In this document: in pieces, positions 17,343-24,520 of the stretch
Position numbering within the stretch: position 1 is the stretch's first letter
How the letters are laid out: each line of letters begins with the position of its first letter
DNA from: CBDFGT01 sp965247225
GTDB taxonomy: Bacteria > Pseudomonadota > Alphaproteobacteria > Rhizobiales > Rhizobiaceae
Reading direction: 5' to 3'
Length of the DNA: 64,000 bases
Assembly (NCBI GenBank): GCA_965247225.1
Contig: CBDFGT010000029.1
Location: 310,001-374,000, forward strand
The notes under the pieces: generated by a model
Told to the model about the DNA's origin: nothing
Databases searched by the model: none
The model's input: only the letters and a program-made list of their open reading frames with translations
Position numbers and translations under genes: made by a program

Positions 17343-17663
17343 AATTCGGGAAGAAGCGTAAAAACGGGCGTAAACCCGTCAGCCCCTTTGTCGCATGCCA
17401 TCCAAAATCTTTCGTCAAAACCGGCATTTAACGGAACAACTGTCATATTTTCATCATTTACAAACGGTGATGACATTCTGTGCTGTGTTCATCTGACTAA
17501 AATTGTGCCAGGCAAAAACTGCAATTAAACAATTCAAAATATTTAAATGCCTAAAAAATATGCAAATGATTATTTTTTGTGAAATTAAACGTGCAAACTC
17601 TGTGCAACTGTGTTAAGAATGATTCAGATGGATAGTCACCAGTCACAAGAAAGAGGTTTTGAC

Positions 17664-17852
17664 ATGGAAACACATTCACATCAGCCAACGGCAGTCATCC
17701 TGCAATTTCCGGTCAAGGGCCGGGCAACTGCCAGGACGTTTCCGGACGCGCAGCGCACGGTCGAAGACCAGCGCTGGAGCAAGATCTGTGCCGCAGCCCT
17801 TGACGGCTGCTGGTATCATGATGAGGCTGTTCGCGACGCCGGGCTGCATTGA
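17664..17852 (+). CDS. gstI: GstI-like DUF2735 protein, glutamine synthetase translation inhibitor
   Basis: 62 residues from the ATG at 17664 (AAGAGG upstream): METHSHQPTAVILQFPVKGR, then a second half rich in aromatic and charged residues ending WYHDEAVRDAGLH. The TAxILQFPxxGR core is typical of DUF2735. In Rhizobium leguminosarum a 63-residue protein, GstI, encoded divergently from glnII, blocks glnII translation and is itself expressed when nitrogen is plentiful. The same divergent layout and nearly the same length are seen here. The 434-bp spacer holds the glnII promoter and AT-rich DNA; no further genes were seen in it. Confidence 0.85.
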   Translation: METHSHQPTAVILQFPVKGRATARTFPDAQRTVEDQRWSKICAAALDGCWYHDEAVRDAGLH

Positions 17853-17884
17853 CAGGGGCTTGACCGGACGGAAAACCCGGATTT

Positions 17885-18376
17885 TCAGGCGTTGAGGCGT
17901 CTGGTCATCAGGATTTCGTCGATCTCCCGGTTGTCATGCAGTAGGCCTCCAACCTGATAGCCATATTGCTGAAAACCGGCTCGCTGATAGAGCGCAATGG
18001 CTGCCGGATTTTCGGCGCTGACGGCAAGGTCCATATAGCGGTATCCCTGAACCCGCGCGTGGTTGATGACTGCGTCCAGCAGGGCCTTTGCCAGGCCCTG
18101 GCCACGGCTTTGGCTGCGCAGACAGACCATGATCAGGACAACCCTGTGCCGTACCTTGCCGGAACCATGGAACATCAATCCCATCATGCCGGCAGGTTCA
18201 CCGTTCGTTTCCAACACGAATATCGCATTGTCCGTCAGGCGTTTTGCCAGATCCTCCCGTGAAAGGGCTGCAAAATCTTCCGCGGTCGAGGCAAAGCATT
18301 GCGGTTCCCGCTGCAGGGCCTCAAGCCTCAGTGCGCGGAAAATGTCGACATCATTGCTGTCAAGCTGGCGGATCAC
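17885..18376 (-). CDS. GNAT family N-acetyltransferase
   Basis: 163 residues with the GNAT fold: N-terminal IRQLDSNDVDIFRALRLEAL, a central acetyl-CoA loop RSQSRGQGLAKALLDAVI (the R/Q-x-x-G-x-G/A motif) and a C-terminal AVSAENPAAIALYQRAGFQQYG. It transfers an acetyl group from acetyl-CoA to an unknown amine; substrate cannot be read from sequence. It converges on gstI (32-bp gap). Confidence 0.88.
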   Translation of the reverse strand: MIRQLDSNDVDIFRALRLEALQREPQCFASTAEDFAALSREDLAKRLTDNAIFVLETNGEPAGMMGLMFHGSGKVRHRVVLIMVCLRSQSRGQGLAKALLDAVINHARVQGYRYMDLAVSAENPAAIALYQRAGFQQYGYQVGGLLHDNREIDEILMTRRLNA

Positions 18377-18717
18377 GGGTGAAGGCTTTCCCTGTCAAAG
18401 ATAACCGTGTGTTTATAGTGCTTCATCGCGCAGGTCTATTCAATACATGTGATGCCGGACGCCAGGATCGGTGATGTATCCTCAATTTGAGGGAATCGGC
18501 ACAGGACTTGATTTATATCAACAAATGTTCATAGAAACGTATATATTGAAATAAATCTCATGTCGCAAGATGTGCAGCCGGGTGCGGCGGCGATCCGCAT
18601 GCCAGTCCCCTGACCCGCAAAAGAACAGCGGGCTTCAAGGGGGTTGCGTGGTCACGTTCCCGGTGTCTTGAAACCGGTCCTGCAAAACTGTTTTTAGACC
18701 TGGCCAAGGAGGCTATT
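18377..18717. other. intergenic region, regulatory, no gene seen
   Basis: A 341-bp AT-rich spacer between the divergent GNAT and ferritin-like genes. It contains an FNR/FixK box and a -10-like element (annotated separately). The stretch 18560-18700 shows no coding pattern and could be a 5' leader of about 165 nt for the ferritin-like gene. Confidence 0.6.
18508..18521. promoter_or_regulatory. FNR/FixK/FnrN box
   Basis: TTGATTTATATCAA is a perfect TTGAT-N4-ATCAA anaerobox. A TATATT -10-like hexamer at 18542-18547 predicts a start near 18554-18556, about 41 bp from the box centre, which is the class II activator position. It would drive the ferritin-like gene at 18718 under low oxygen. Confidence 0.75.
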
Positions 18718-19215
18718 ATGAAACGATATTCCCGTCGTGCCCTTGCCGTTGTTGCTGCCCTTTGCGCAACAGCGCTGTTTTCACCCCTCAAGGCTGCCCC
18801 GTTGCCTGATCCAGTGATCAAGGTGCTGAATGATGCCCTTCAGGACGAGCGGAATGCTGAAACCTTTTATGAACAGGTCATTGCAAAGTTTGGTGCGGTT
18901 CGCCCCTTTTCCAATATTATCAGCGCCGAGAAACGTCACAGTTCAGGCGTCATTTCCCTGATGTCCCAGTATGGTGTGCCTGTGCCGGACAATCCTTATG
19001 AGACGGGTGCCATGGCCAGGCCGGAAGTGCCTGCAACGCTTGCAGAAGCCTGCAAGATTGGTGTGGACGCAGAAATTGCCAACCGGGATCTCTATAATGT
19101 GCAATTGCTGCCGAAGGTGACAGACTATCCGGACATTACAAGGGTATTGACTGCCTTGCGGGATGCTTCAAACCAAAAACACCTGCCGGCATTCCAGCGC
19201 TGTGCCGGCTGGTAG
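18718..19215 (+). CDS. periplasmic ferritin-like domain protein (DUF2202-like)
   Basis: 165 residues with a signal peptide (RRALAVVAALCATALFSPLKA, cut before APLPD). The mature part has four-helix carboxylate-bridge motifs: DERNAETFYEQVI (first Glu), SAEKRHSSGV (ExxH), VDAEIANRDLYN (third Glu) and ASNQKHLPAF (His). These are the ligands of a ferritin/rubrerythrin-like di-iron centre. The family has no settled role; iron or oxygen handling in the periplasm is likely. An upstream FNR/FixK box suggests low-oxygen induction. Confidence 0.8.
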   Translation: MKRYSRRALAVVAALCATALFSPLKAAPLPDPVIKVLNDALQDERNAETFYEQVIAKFGAVRPFSNIISAEKRHSSGVISLMSQYGVPVPDNPYETGAMARPEVPATLAEACKIGVDAEIANRDLYNVQLLPKVTDYPDITRVLTALRDASNQKHLPAFQRCAGW

Positions 19216-19322
19216 GCTGACGTTAGAGTGCAAGTGGTTCATACCGTCACGGCAAGGGGATAAAGCTGTGCCCCCTTGCGCGTCGCGTGTCTGCATTGCG
19301 TTGCCTGCTGAAAAATATCCGG

Positions 19323-19350
19323 TTGATATTTTGTTGTGCGCTGGTATTCT
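19323..19350 (+). promoter_or_regulatory. sigma-70-type promoter of the leader/ABC-F unit
   Basis: TTGATA at 19323-19328 and TATTCT at 19345-19350 are 16 bp apart. A start near 19357 would lie just ahead of the strong AAAGGAGG site (19361-19368) of the leader ORF. Confidence 0.55.
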
Positions 19351-19374
19351 GTCCCTGTAGAAAGGAGGTCACGC

Positions 19375-19437
19375 ATGGTTTACCGTCATGAACATCATCA
19401 GCGTGGCCCTGTCCATGCCCTGCGTTTGCAGGGCTGA
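19375..19437 (+). CDS. short leader peptide ORF upstream of ABC-F gene
   Basis: A 20-codon ORF with an unusually strong AAAGGAGGTC ribosome site 4-5 bp before its ATG. The peptide reads MVYRHEHHQRGPVHALRLQG; four of its residues are His and three Arg. Its 3' end lies inside a 7-bp hairpin (GCCCTGC/GCAGGGC), and a run of seven T follows 59 bp after its stop, before the ABC-F gene. Small leader ORFs with ribosome-dependent attenuation precede many ABC-F genes, so this is probably a regulatory leader. It is too short to support by homology. Confidence 0.5.
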   Translation: MVYRHEHHQRGPVHALRLQG

Positions 19438-19502
19438 TCGGACCATTCCTGATCTGCCCTATGAGGGGTCTCGTGTCATTGTTGGCATGAGGCGGTTTTT
19501 TT
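19409..19502 (+). promoter_or_regulatory. candidate transcription attenuator upstream of ABC-F gene
   Basis: Two exclusive foldings are visible. Hairpin A pairs 19417-19423 with 19428-19434 (GCCCTGC/GCAGGGC). Stem B pairs 19409-19419 with 19484-19495 (CATGCC/GGCATG plus flanking pairs and one bulge) directly before seven T at 19496-19502. Since A and B share 19417-19419, translation of the leader could decide whether the terminator forms. A weaker local stem (19453-19458 with 19484-19490) is an alternative. Confidence 0.45.
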
Positions 19503-19625
19503 CTTCAGTGCATGCTGTGGCCGGAGATCCGGAAGATTACGGTTGCGGCATTCCGGTTGAATTTGCATGTGCCTGCGGGCCTGACTGCGACCGGAAGCAT
19601 TGATCTTCAAGAGCAGAGATGCATC

Positions 19626-21146
19626 ATGACACTTCTGACCATCAGACATTTGGGCGTCACGCTGTCGCGTATGCTGTTTTCCAATCTCAATCTCGTCATT
19701 CATCCCGGTGAGCGGCTTGGCATCGTTGCGGCCAACGGACGGGGAAAATCCACCCTGCTGCGCTGCCTGGCCGGTGATTTTGAGCCCACGGAAGGCGAGA
19801 TCACCAAAGCGCGCGGCCTGCACATCGGGCTGGTGGAGCAATCCATTCCTCAAAGGCTTTTAGGAATGCCTCTCTATCAGGTTGTTCTGGATGCCCTGCC
19901 TGCCGGGCAGGCGGACAGTGAATCCTGGCGGGTGGATATTGTGCTGGGGGATTTTGACATTCCCGAAGATCTGTATACGCGGTTGCTCGGTCATTTGAGT
20001 GGTGGCTGGCAGCGCATGGCGATGCTGGCGCGGGCGTGGGTGCGCGAGCCGGATCTCCTGTTGCTGGACGAGCCGACCAACCATCTTGACCTGTCGCGCA
20101 TTCAGCAACTCGAGCGCTGGATCAACGGGTTGCCGCGCGATTTTCCGGTTGTCATCTGCAGTCATGACCGGGCTTTTCTGGATGCAACCACAACGAAAAC
20201 CCTGTTTTTGCGCGACACTGTCTCGCCCTTCTATGCCTTGCCCTATTCGCGGGCGCGTCAGGCCCTGGCAGACGCGGATGCCCATGATGAAAGGCAATTT
20301 GAAAAAGACATGAAACAGGCGCAACAATTGCGCAGGCAGGCCGCCAAACTGAAGAATATCGGCGTTAATTCCGGCTCGGATCTTCTCGTGGTGAAAACCC
20401 GGCAGCTGAAGGAGCGCGCCGAAAGGCTTGAGGATGCCGCACGCCCCGGCTTTCAGGAGCGGTCTTCCGGTGCGATCCGGCTTGCCAACAGCGGTACGGC
20501 TGCCAAGATTCTGGTGACACTGGATGATGTGGCCGTGGGCAGGCCGGACGGAAGCCTGCTGTTTTGCACCGGCCCAAAATGGATCCGCCAGGGTGACCGT
20601 ATCGTGCTGCTGGGTGCCAATGGCACCGGAAAAACCCGGCTTGTCAGCCTGATCCGTGAGGCCATTGCCGAAGGCGCGGGGCATTCCGGATCTGTGCGGA
20701 TCACGCCATCACTGGTTCCTGGCTATGCCGACCAGAGCCTGTCGGATCTGCCGGATTCTCAAACGCCCCTGTCGCTGGTGTCCGGGCGGTTTGATCTTGC
20801 GGAGCCACGGATGCGCAGCCTGCTGGCCGGTGCCGGTATGTCCATCGAAATGCAGGAGAAACCAATCGGGCATATGTCCGGCGGGCAGAAAACCCGTCTG
20901 GCAATGCTCATGCTGCGGCTTACCAATCCGAACTTCTATCTGCTTGATGAACCGACCAACCATCTGGACATTGAAGGGCAGGAAGCGCTGGAGGCAGAAT
21001 TGCAGCAGCAGGATACGACCTGTTTGCTGGTGTCGCATGATCGCAGTTTCATTCGCAATGCCGGCAACCGTTTCTGGATGATCGAAAAGAAAAAACTGGT
21101 GGAGGTGGATGACCCGGAAGGGTTCTTTGCCACACTGGGTCAGTAG
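19626..21146 (+). CDS. ABC-F family ATPase (ribosome-associated type)
   Basis: 506 residues with two nucleotide-binding domains in one chain and no membrane segment. Domain 1 has Walker A AANGRGKST, signature LSGGW and LLLLDEPTNHLDLS; domain 2 has GANGTGKTR, MSGGQKTRL and LLDEPTNHLDIE. The linker of charged residues (about 220-290, with EKDMKQAQQLRRQAAKLK) is the P-site tRNA-interaction motif region. ABC-F proteins act on stalled ribosomes or protect them from antibiotics. The ATG at 19626 follows AGAGCAGAG; a leader ORF and an attenuator-like element lie upstream. Confidence 0.9.
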   Translation: MTLLTIRHLGVTLSRMLFSNLNLVIHPGERLGIVAANGRGKSTLLRCLAGDFEPTEGEITKARGLHIGLVEQSIPQRLLGMPLYQVVLDALPAGQADSESWRVDIVLGDFDIPEDLYTRLLGHLSGGWQRMAMLARAWVREPDLLLLDEPTNHLDLSRIQQLERWINGLPRDFPVVICSHDRAFLDATTTKTLFLRDTVSPFYALPYSRARQALADADAHDERQFEKDMKQAQQLRRQAAKLKNIGVNSGSDLLVVKTRQLKERAERLEDAARPGFQERSSGAIRLANSGTAAKILVTLDDVAVGRPDGSLLFCTGPKWIRQGDRIVLLGANGTGKTRLVSLIREAIAEGAGHSGSVRITPSLVPGYADQSLSDLPDSQTPLSLVSGRFDLAEPRMRSLLAGAGMSIEMQEKPIGHMSGGQKTRLAMLMLRLTNPNFYLLDEPTNHLDIEGQEALEAELQQQDTTCLLVSHDRSFIRNAGNRFWMIEKKKLVEVDDPEGFFATLGQ

Positions 21147-21174
21147 CTGGGTTTGTTCAGCGCAAAAGAAAAAG

Positions 21175-21198
21175 CCACCGGAGACAGGTCTCCGGTGG
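21175..21198. terminator. bidirectional terminator between ABC-F gene and iolG
   Basis: Perfect 11-bp stem CCACCGGAGAC/GTCTCCGGTGG with a 2-nt centre, flanked by an A-rich run on the left (T-tract for minus-strand transcripts) and by outer GCGCAA/TTGCGC complementarity. Confidence 0.85.
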
Positions 21199-21268
21199 TC
21201 TTGTTGCGCTGTCTGTGTGCCGCTATCAGACTTCCTTGCAGTCCGGTTCGGCTTTTGCGCGACACGCA

Positions 21269-22261
21269 TCAGCCGATAACAACCTGTTTCTTTTCTTTCA
21301 CCGAGTGCACGGCAGCTTCGGCCAGAAGCAGGGCCCTGAGGCCGTCCGTGCCGTCCGGGGAAATGGCGGTACCCTTCTCAATGGCGGAAATGAACGAGGC
21401 GATCTCGTTGGCATAGGCTTGCGTGTAGCGCGTCATGAAGAAATCATGCAGCGGCGGGCGGGTGTAGCCATCACCATTGGCGATTTCGATGGAAACCTCG
21501 CGCTGGTTTTCCGCGGCGATCATGCCCTTCGAGCCGTGGATTTCGATGCGCTGGTCATAGCCATAGGTGGCGCGGCGGGAATTGGAAATCATCACCTGCT
21601 TGCCCGACGCCGTTTCCAGAATGATGGAAGCGCTGTCGAAATCACCGGCCTCCCCAATGGCCGGGTCGACCAGAACGGCGGCATGGGCTGTCACGGCCAC
21701 TGGCTCTTCCCCCAAAAGGAAGCGGGCCATATCAAAATCATGGATGGTCATGTCGCGGAAAATACCGCCGGAACGCTTGATGTAATCGACCGGAGGCGCA
21801 CCGGGATCACGGCTGGTGATGGTGATCATTTCCACAGTGCCGATCCTGCCTGCATCGATGGCGGCTTTTACGGCCATGAAATGCGGGTCAAAACGACGGT
21901 TGAAGCCCACCATCAGCTTGCCTTTGGTTTCGGCAACAACCCTGATGCACGCCCTGACGCGGGCGACCGAGAGATCCACCGGCTTTTCGCAGAAAATGGC
22001 CTTGCCGGCCCGCGAGAAACGCTCGATGAGATCGGCATGCGTGTCTGTGGGTGTGCAGATGACAACCGCATCAATATCGGACGCTGCCTCAATGGCTTCA
22101 ATCGTGCGGATATCGCAACCATACCGGGTCGCAATCGCTTCGGCTGCTGCCGGAAACGGATCGGCGACGGCAATCAAAACGGCATCTGCATTGCTGCCAA
22201 TGGCCTTGGCATGCACCTTGCCGATGCGGCCTGCGCCCAGAAGTCCAAATCTTACCGTCAT
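21269..22261 (-). CDS. iolG: inositol 2-dehydrogenase
   Basis: 330 residues: Rossmann GLLGAGRIGKVHAKAI, EKPVDLS, GFNRRFDPHF, SRDPGAPPVDYIKRSGGIFRDMTIHDFDMARFL (the catalytic Asp/His segment of inositol dehydrogenases) and SNSRRATYGYDQRIEIHGSKG. This is the IdhA/IolG form of rhizobia, which oxidises myo-inositol to 2-keto-myo-inositol with NAD. It stands alone, as idhA does in Sinorhizobium, with the rest of the iol genes elsewhere. An IolR-type GGAA-N6-TTCC site lies upstream. Confidence 0.92.
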   Translation of the reverse strand: MTVRFGLLGAGRIGKVHAKAIGSNADAVLIAVADPFPAAAEAIATRYGCDIRTIEAIEAASDIDAVVICTPTDTHADLIERFSRAGKAIFCEKPVDLSVARVRACIRVVAETKGKLMVGFNRRFDPHFMAVKAAIDAGRIGTVEMITITSRDPGAPPVDYIKRSGGIFRDMTIHDFDMARFLLGEEPVAVTAHAAVLVDPAIGEAGDFDSASIILETASGKQVMISNSRRATYGYDQRIEIHGSKGMIAAENQREVSIEIANGDGYTRPPLHDFFMTRYTQAYANEIASFISAIEKGTAISPDGTDGLRALLLAEAAVHSVKEKKQVVIG

Positions 22262-22335
22262 TGTTCAGTCTCTTTCTGTCCTTTGGGGGACGCGGGCGCA
22301 GCCAGCCCATTCTGGCAAGTCACACATGTTTGCCA

Positions 22336-22391
22336 TGAAATGGAATAAATGCATCGTTGTGAATTCTGTTCGGAATATTTATTCCATTTCA
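22336..22391. promoter_or_regulatory. IolR-type operator and long inverted repeat upstream of iolG
   Basis: TGAAATGGAATAAAT (22336-22350) and its exact complement ATTTATTCCATTTCA (22377-22391) flank a 26-bp spacer. The right part contains GGAATATTTATTCC (22372-22385), a GGAA-N6-TTCC site as described for the inositol repressor IolR in Sinorhizobium. It lies about 110 bp upstream of iolG. Confidence 0.75.
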
Positions 22392-22480
22392 CATCCTGCC
22401 GTCAAGATGGATGATGGGCTTCCTTTCTTGTCGATGGCCACTATAGACTGTATGGCAGTCCAGATCATGAAGGTACGTCC

Positions 22481-22723
22481 ATGCAGATTATTGATCCATC
22501 GCACATGTTTTACAGGCCGTTGTGGCGGCGCGTTTTTATTGTCGGGCTTTGCGCCGGCTGGGCGCTATTTGAGGCTGTCTATGGTGACCCGTTTTTCATG
22601 ATGCTTGTGGGGGCGCTGGCCGCCTACAGTTTCGTGGTGCTGATCATCCGCTATCAGCCCCCTGCGGAAACGCCAAAGGCGGAAGCGTCCGACGAGAAGG
22701 CTGAGGATAAGACGATCCTGTGA
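22481..22723 (+). CDS. small membrane protein, DUF3329-like
   Basis: 80 residues beginning MQIIDPSHMFYRPLWRRVFIVGLCAGWALFE, with two hydrophobic segments (about 17-34 and 38-57) and a charged, cytosolic C-terminal tail. The DPSHxFYRPLWRR start is seen in small rhizobial membrane proteins that I associate, with some doubt, with DUF3329. Function unknown. AAGG lies 9 bp before the ATG. It converges on the next gene with a 2-bp gap. Confidence 0.7.
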   Translation: MQIIDPSHMFYRPLWRRVFIVGLCAGWALFEAVYGDPFFMMLVGALAAYSFVVLIIRYQPPAETPKAEASDEKAEDKTIL

Positions 22724-22725
22724 TA

Positions 22726-23181
22726 TCAGTGCTGCAATTTTCTGATCGCCTCGTCGATCAGCAGGTTGGCAATCTGCATGCGGATATTGGCCTTGTCGCG
22801 CCATTGCTCATCTACCTGGTCGGGGTGATTGGCGGCGGCAAAGATGCGCCGTTTTCTGTTGAGGCTGACCAGCGTTTCCCTGTCCGAGAGGGCAAGGTCT
22901 GCGGCAATCTCTTCGGGCGCAATACGCGCAAGCCGGGCAGGCATGACCGGCGGTGATGCGGGTTTTTCCGGTGCGTTTTCCGGCAGCGCGAAATCAAAAT
23001 AGGCATTGCGCAGGCCGGACACTGTTTCCCGTGTCACAGATGCGTCTTCCAGTCCCGGACTGCCAACCACAAAGCCGGTGTTGAGACCGCGCACATGCAG
23101 CGTGGCCGGTTCCGCGTCCCCTGCATCCTCTTCCTTCATGCGTTCCAGTACAGACTGGAAGAGTGTTTTCCCGAAAATCAC
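22726..23181 (-). CDS. hypothetical protein with degenerate J-domain-like C-terminus
   Basis: 151 residues. The last third, LSDRETLVSLNRKRRIFAAANHPDQVDEQWRDKANIRMQIANLLIDEAIRKL, resembles the helix II-HPD-helix III part of J-domains (NHPDQ in place of the HPD loop, then RMQ.aN.LIDEA), as in rhizobial proteins loosely labelled DnaJ-like. The N-terminal part is Ala/Pro-rich and unrecognised. If the J-like fold is right it may tune an Hsp70; this is weak. It is downstream of gbpR on the same strand (31-bp gap). Confidence 0.65.
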   Translation of the reverse strand: MIFGKTLFQSVLERMKEEDAGDAEPATLHVRGLNTGFVVGSPGLEDASVTRETVSGLRNAYFDFALPENAPEKPASPPVMPARLARIAPEEIAADLALSDRETLVSLNRKRRIFAAANHPDQVDEQWRDKANIRMQIANLLIDEAIRKLQH

Positions 23182-23212
23182 CTGTTGGGTGCTCCCTTGA
23201 CTTTCGGGGATT

Positions 23213-24244
23213 TTAACCCGGCCTGGTTATGCGAAGCTGTTCACGCCTGCGGATTTCCTGACTTTCTGTCCAGATCAGGTCATAGAGCAGTCTGGCACCG
23301 GGCGGCAGGGCGCGACCCCGCGCCGAAATGAGCGAAAAGGGCCGCACCGCAATCTCAAACCGGGTTGGCAATATGCGGATTTGCCCGGCCCCGGACGACT
23401 GGCCTGTGATAAACTGCGCCATATCATAGGAGGCCGGTGCGATGGCATCCGAGCCGGAAACAATAGCCGCCGTCAGCAGGGCAGACGAGGTGTTGACCTG
23501 GTCTTCGGGTACGGGAATTCCTGCAACCAGGAACATGTCTTCGACCGTGCGGCGCAGAAGCGTGCCCGGCGGCTGGAAAACCCAGCGATGGCCCACAAGA
23601 TCCTCCCAGTCGACCTCGCCCTTTTCCAGAAGGGGATGACCCGACCGTACAATGAGACAGGCTTTTTCGATACCGAGTTCACGCGCCTCAAACAGGCGCG
23701 GGCTCATGTCATCCGGAATACGGCCGATGATGAAATCATGTTTGCCCGACAAAAGTTCGCGGGCCAGAACATTGCTGGTTTCCACTTCCAGATTGATGAC
23801 CAGACCCGGATAGGCGCTGCTGATCTTGCTGATGGCCGGAACCACGATATTGAAAGCGGAGGCCTGAACGGAACCCAGAAATACCGAACCACCGTTGCCG
23901 GTTTTCAGCTCCCTGATTTCGCGGTCAACCTCACGCAATTCCAGCAAAATCGTGCGGGCACGCTTGGCAAGAGCCTCGCCGTAATGGGTGAGAATCACGC
24001 CGCGCTGTGCGCGCTCGTAAAGCGGTGTGTTGAGAATCGATTCCATTTCGCCCAGGGCGCGGGATGCGGCAGGCTGGCTCATGTTGAGCAAATCTGCCGC
24101 CGCGCTGATCTGCAAGGTTTCCTCAAGGGCCACAATCATGCGCAGATGGCTGAGCTTGAGGCCGGACTTTAACAGATGGTTACCGGAAATTTCTACCAGC
24201 GAACCTTGCTTTTTGCCATTTTCATGGCCGAAAAACGGGGACAT
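23213..24244 (-). CDS. gbpR: LysR-type regulator, GbpR-like
   Basis: 343 residues from the ATG at 24244; a start at 24286 is also open. The LysR HTH is LSHLRMIVALEETLQISAAADLLNMSQPAASRALGEMES, preceded by a 30-residue extension as in GbpR. The effector domain follows. In Agrobacterium GbpR sits divergent to chvE and activates it in response to arabinose, galactose or fucose; the same layout is found here. A 20-bp interrupted palindrome lies between the genes. Confidence 0.88.
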   Translation of the reverse strand: MSPFFGHENGKKQGSLVEISGNHLLKSGLKLSHLRMIVALEETLQISAAADLLNMSQPAASRALGEMESILNTPLYERAQRGVILTHYGEALAKRARTILLELREVDREIRELKTGNGGSVFLGSVQASAFNIVVPAISKISSAYPGLVINLEVETSNVLARELLSGKHDFIIGRIPDDMSPRLFEARELGIEKACLIVRSGHPLLEKGEVDWEDLVGHRWVFQPPGTLLRRTVEDMFLVAGIPVPEDQVNTSSALLTAAIVSGSDAIAPASYDMAQFITGQSSGAGQIRILPTRFEIAVRPFSLISARGRALPPGARLLYDLIWTESQEIRRREQLRITRPG

Positions 24245-24293
24245 GAGACTGTTTCTTTCTCTCAATGGGGGAAATTCTGACACCAAAGCACCA

Positions 24294-24313
24294 TTATATC
24301 ATTTTTGATATAA
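24294..24313. promoter_or_regulatory. LysR-type binding site candidate in gbpR-chvE intergenic region
   Basis: TTATATCA-TTTT-TGATATAA: perfect 8-bp arms around four T. It contains the T-N11-A spacing of LysR boxes and lies 50 bp from the gbpR start and about 208 bp upstream of chvE, the usual place for an autoregulatory site. Confidence 0.65.
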
Positions 24314-24520
24314 AAATCGATGGTTATTCTATTTGACAGTTATATGATTTGATTCCAACGTGCAAAAATGTGCTTGGGAGAGCGCTCGGGAGGTGCTTTG
24401 TTGATCGCCTGTTTGCGGTTTGTGCGCAAATGGCTTGCCTGCAGCTTCCGGGATATCTGAACACATAAGACACCAGACACGCAACACTGACTGGCGAAAC
24501 ACTCACGGGAGAGAAAACAC

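Noticed and set aside
17231..17476. N-terminal extension of glnII to 17476
   Set aside because: GSII starts MTKYKLEYIWLDGYTP; the extension would cover the sigma-54 promoter and the leader.
17343..17663. NtrC binding sites upstream of glnII
   Set aside because: Only loose GTGCAA/GTGCCA half-sites were found; no clear GCAC-N-GTGC dyad, so none is annotated.
19388..19603. 71-codon ORF overlapping the leader region before the ABC-F gene
   Set aside because: No good ribosome site and Cys-rich random composition; the 20-codon frame at 19375 has the strong site.
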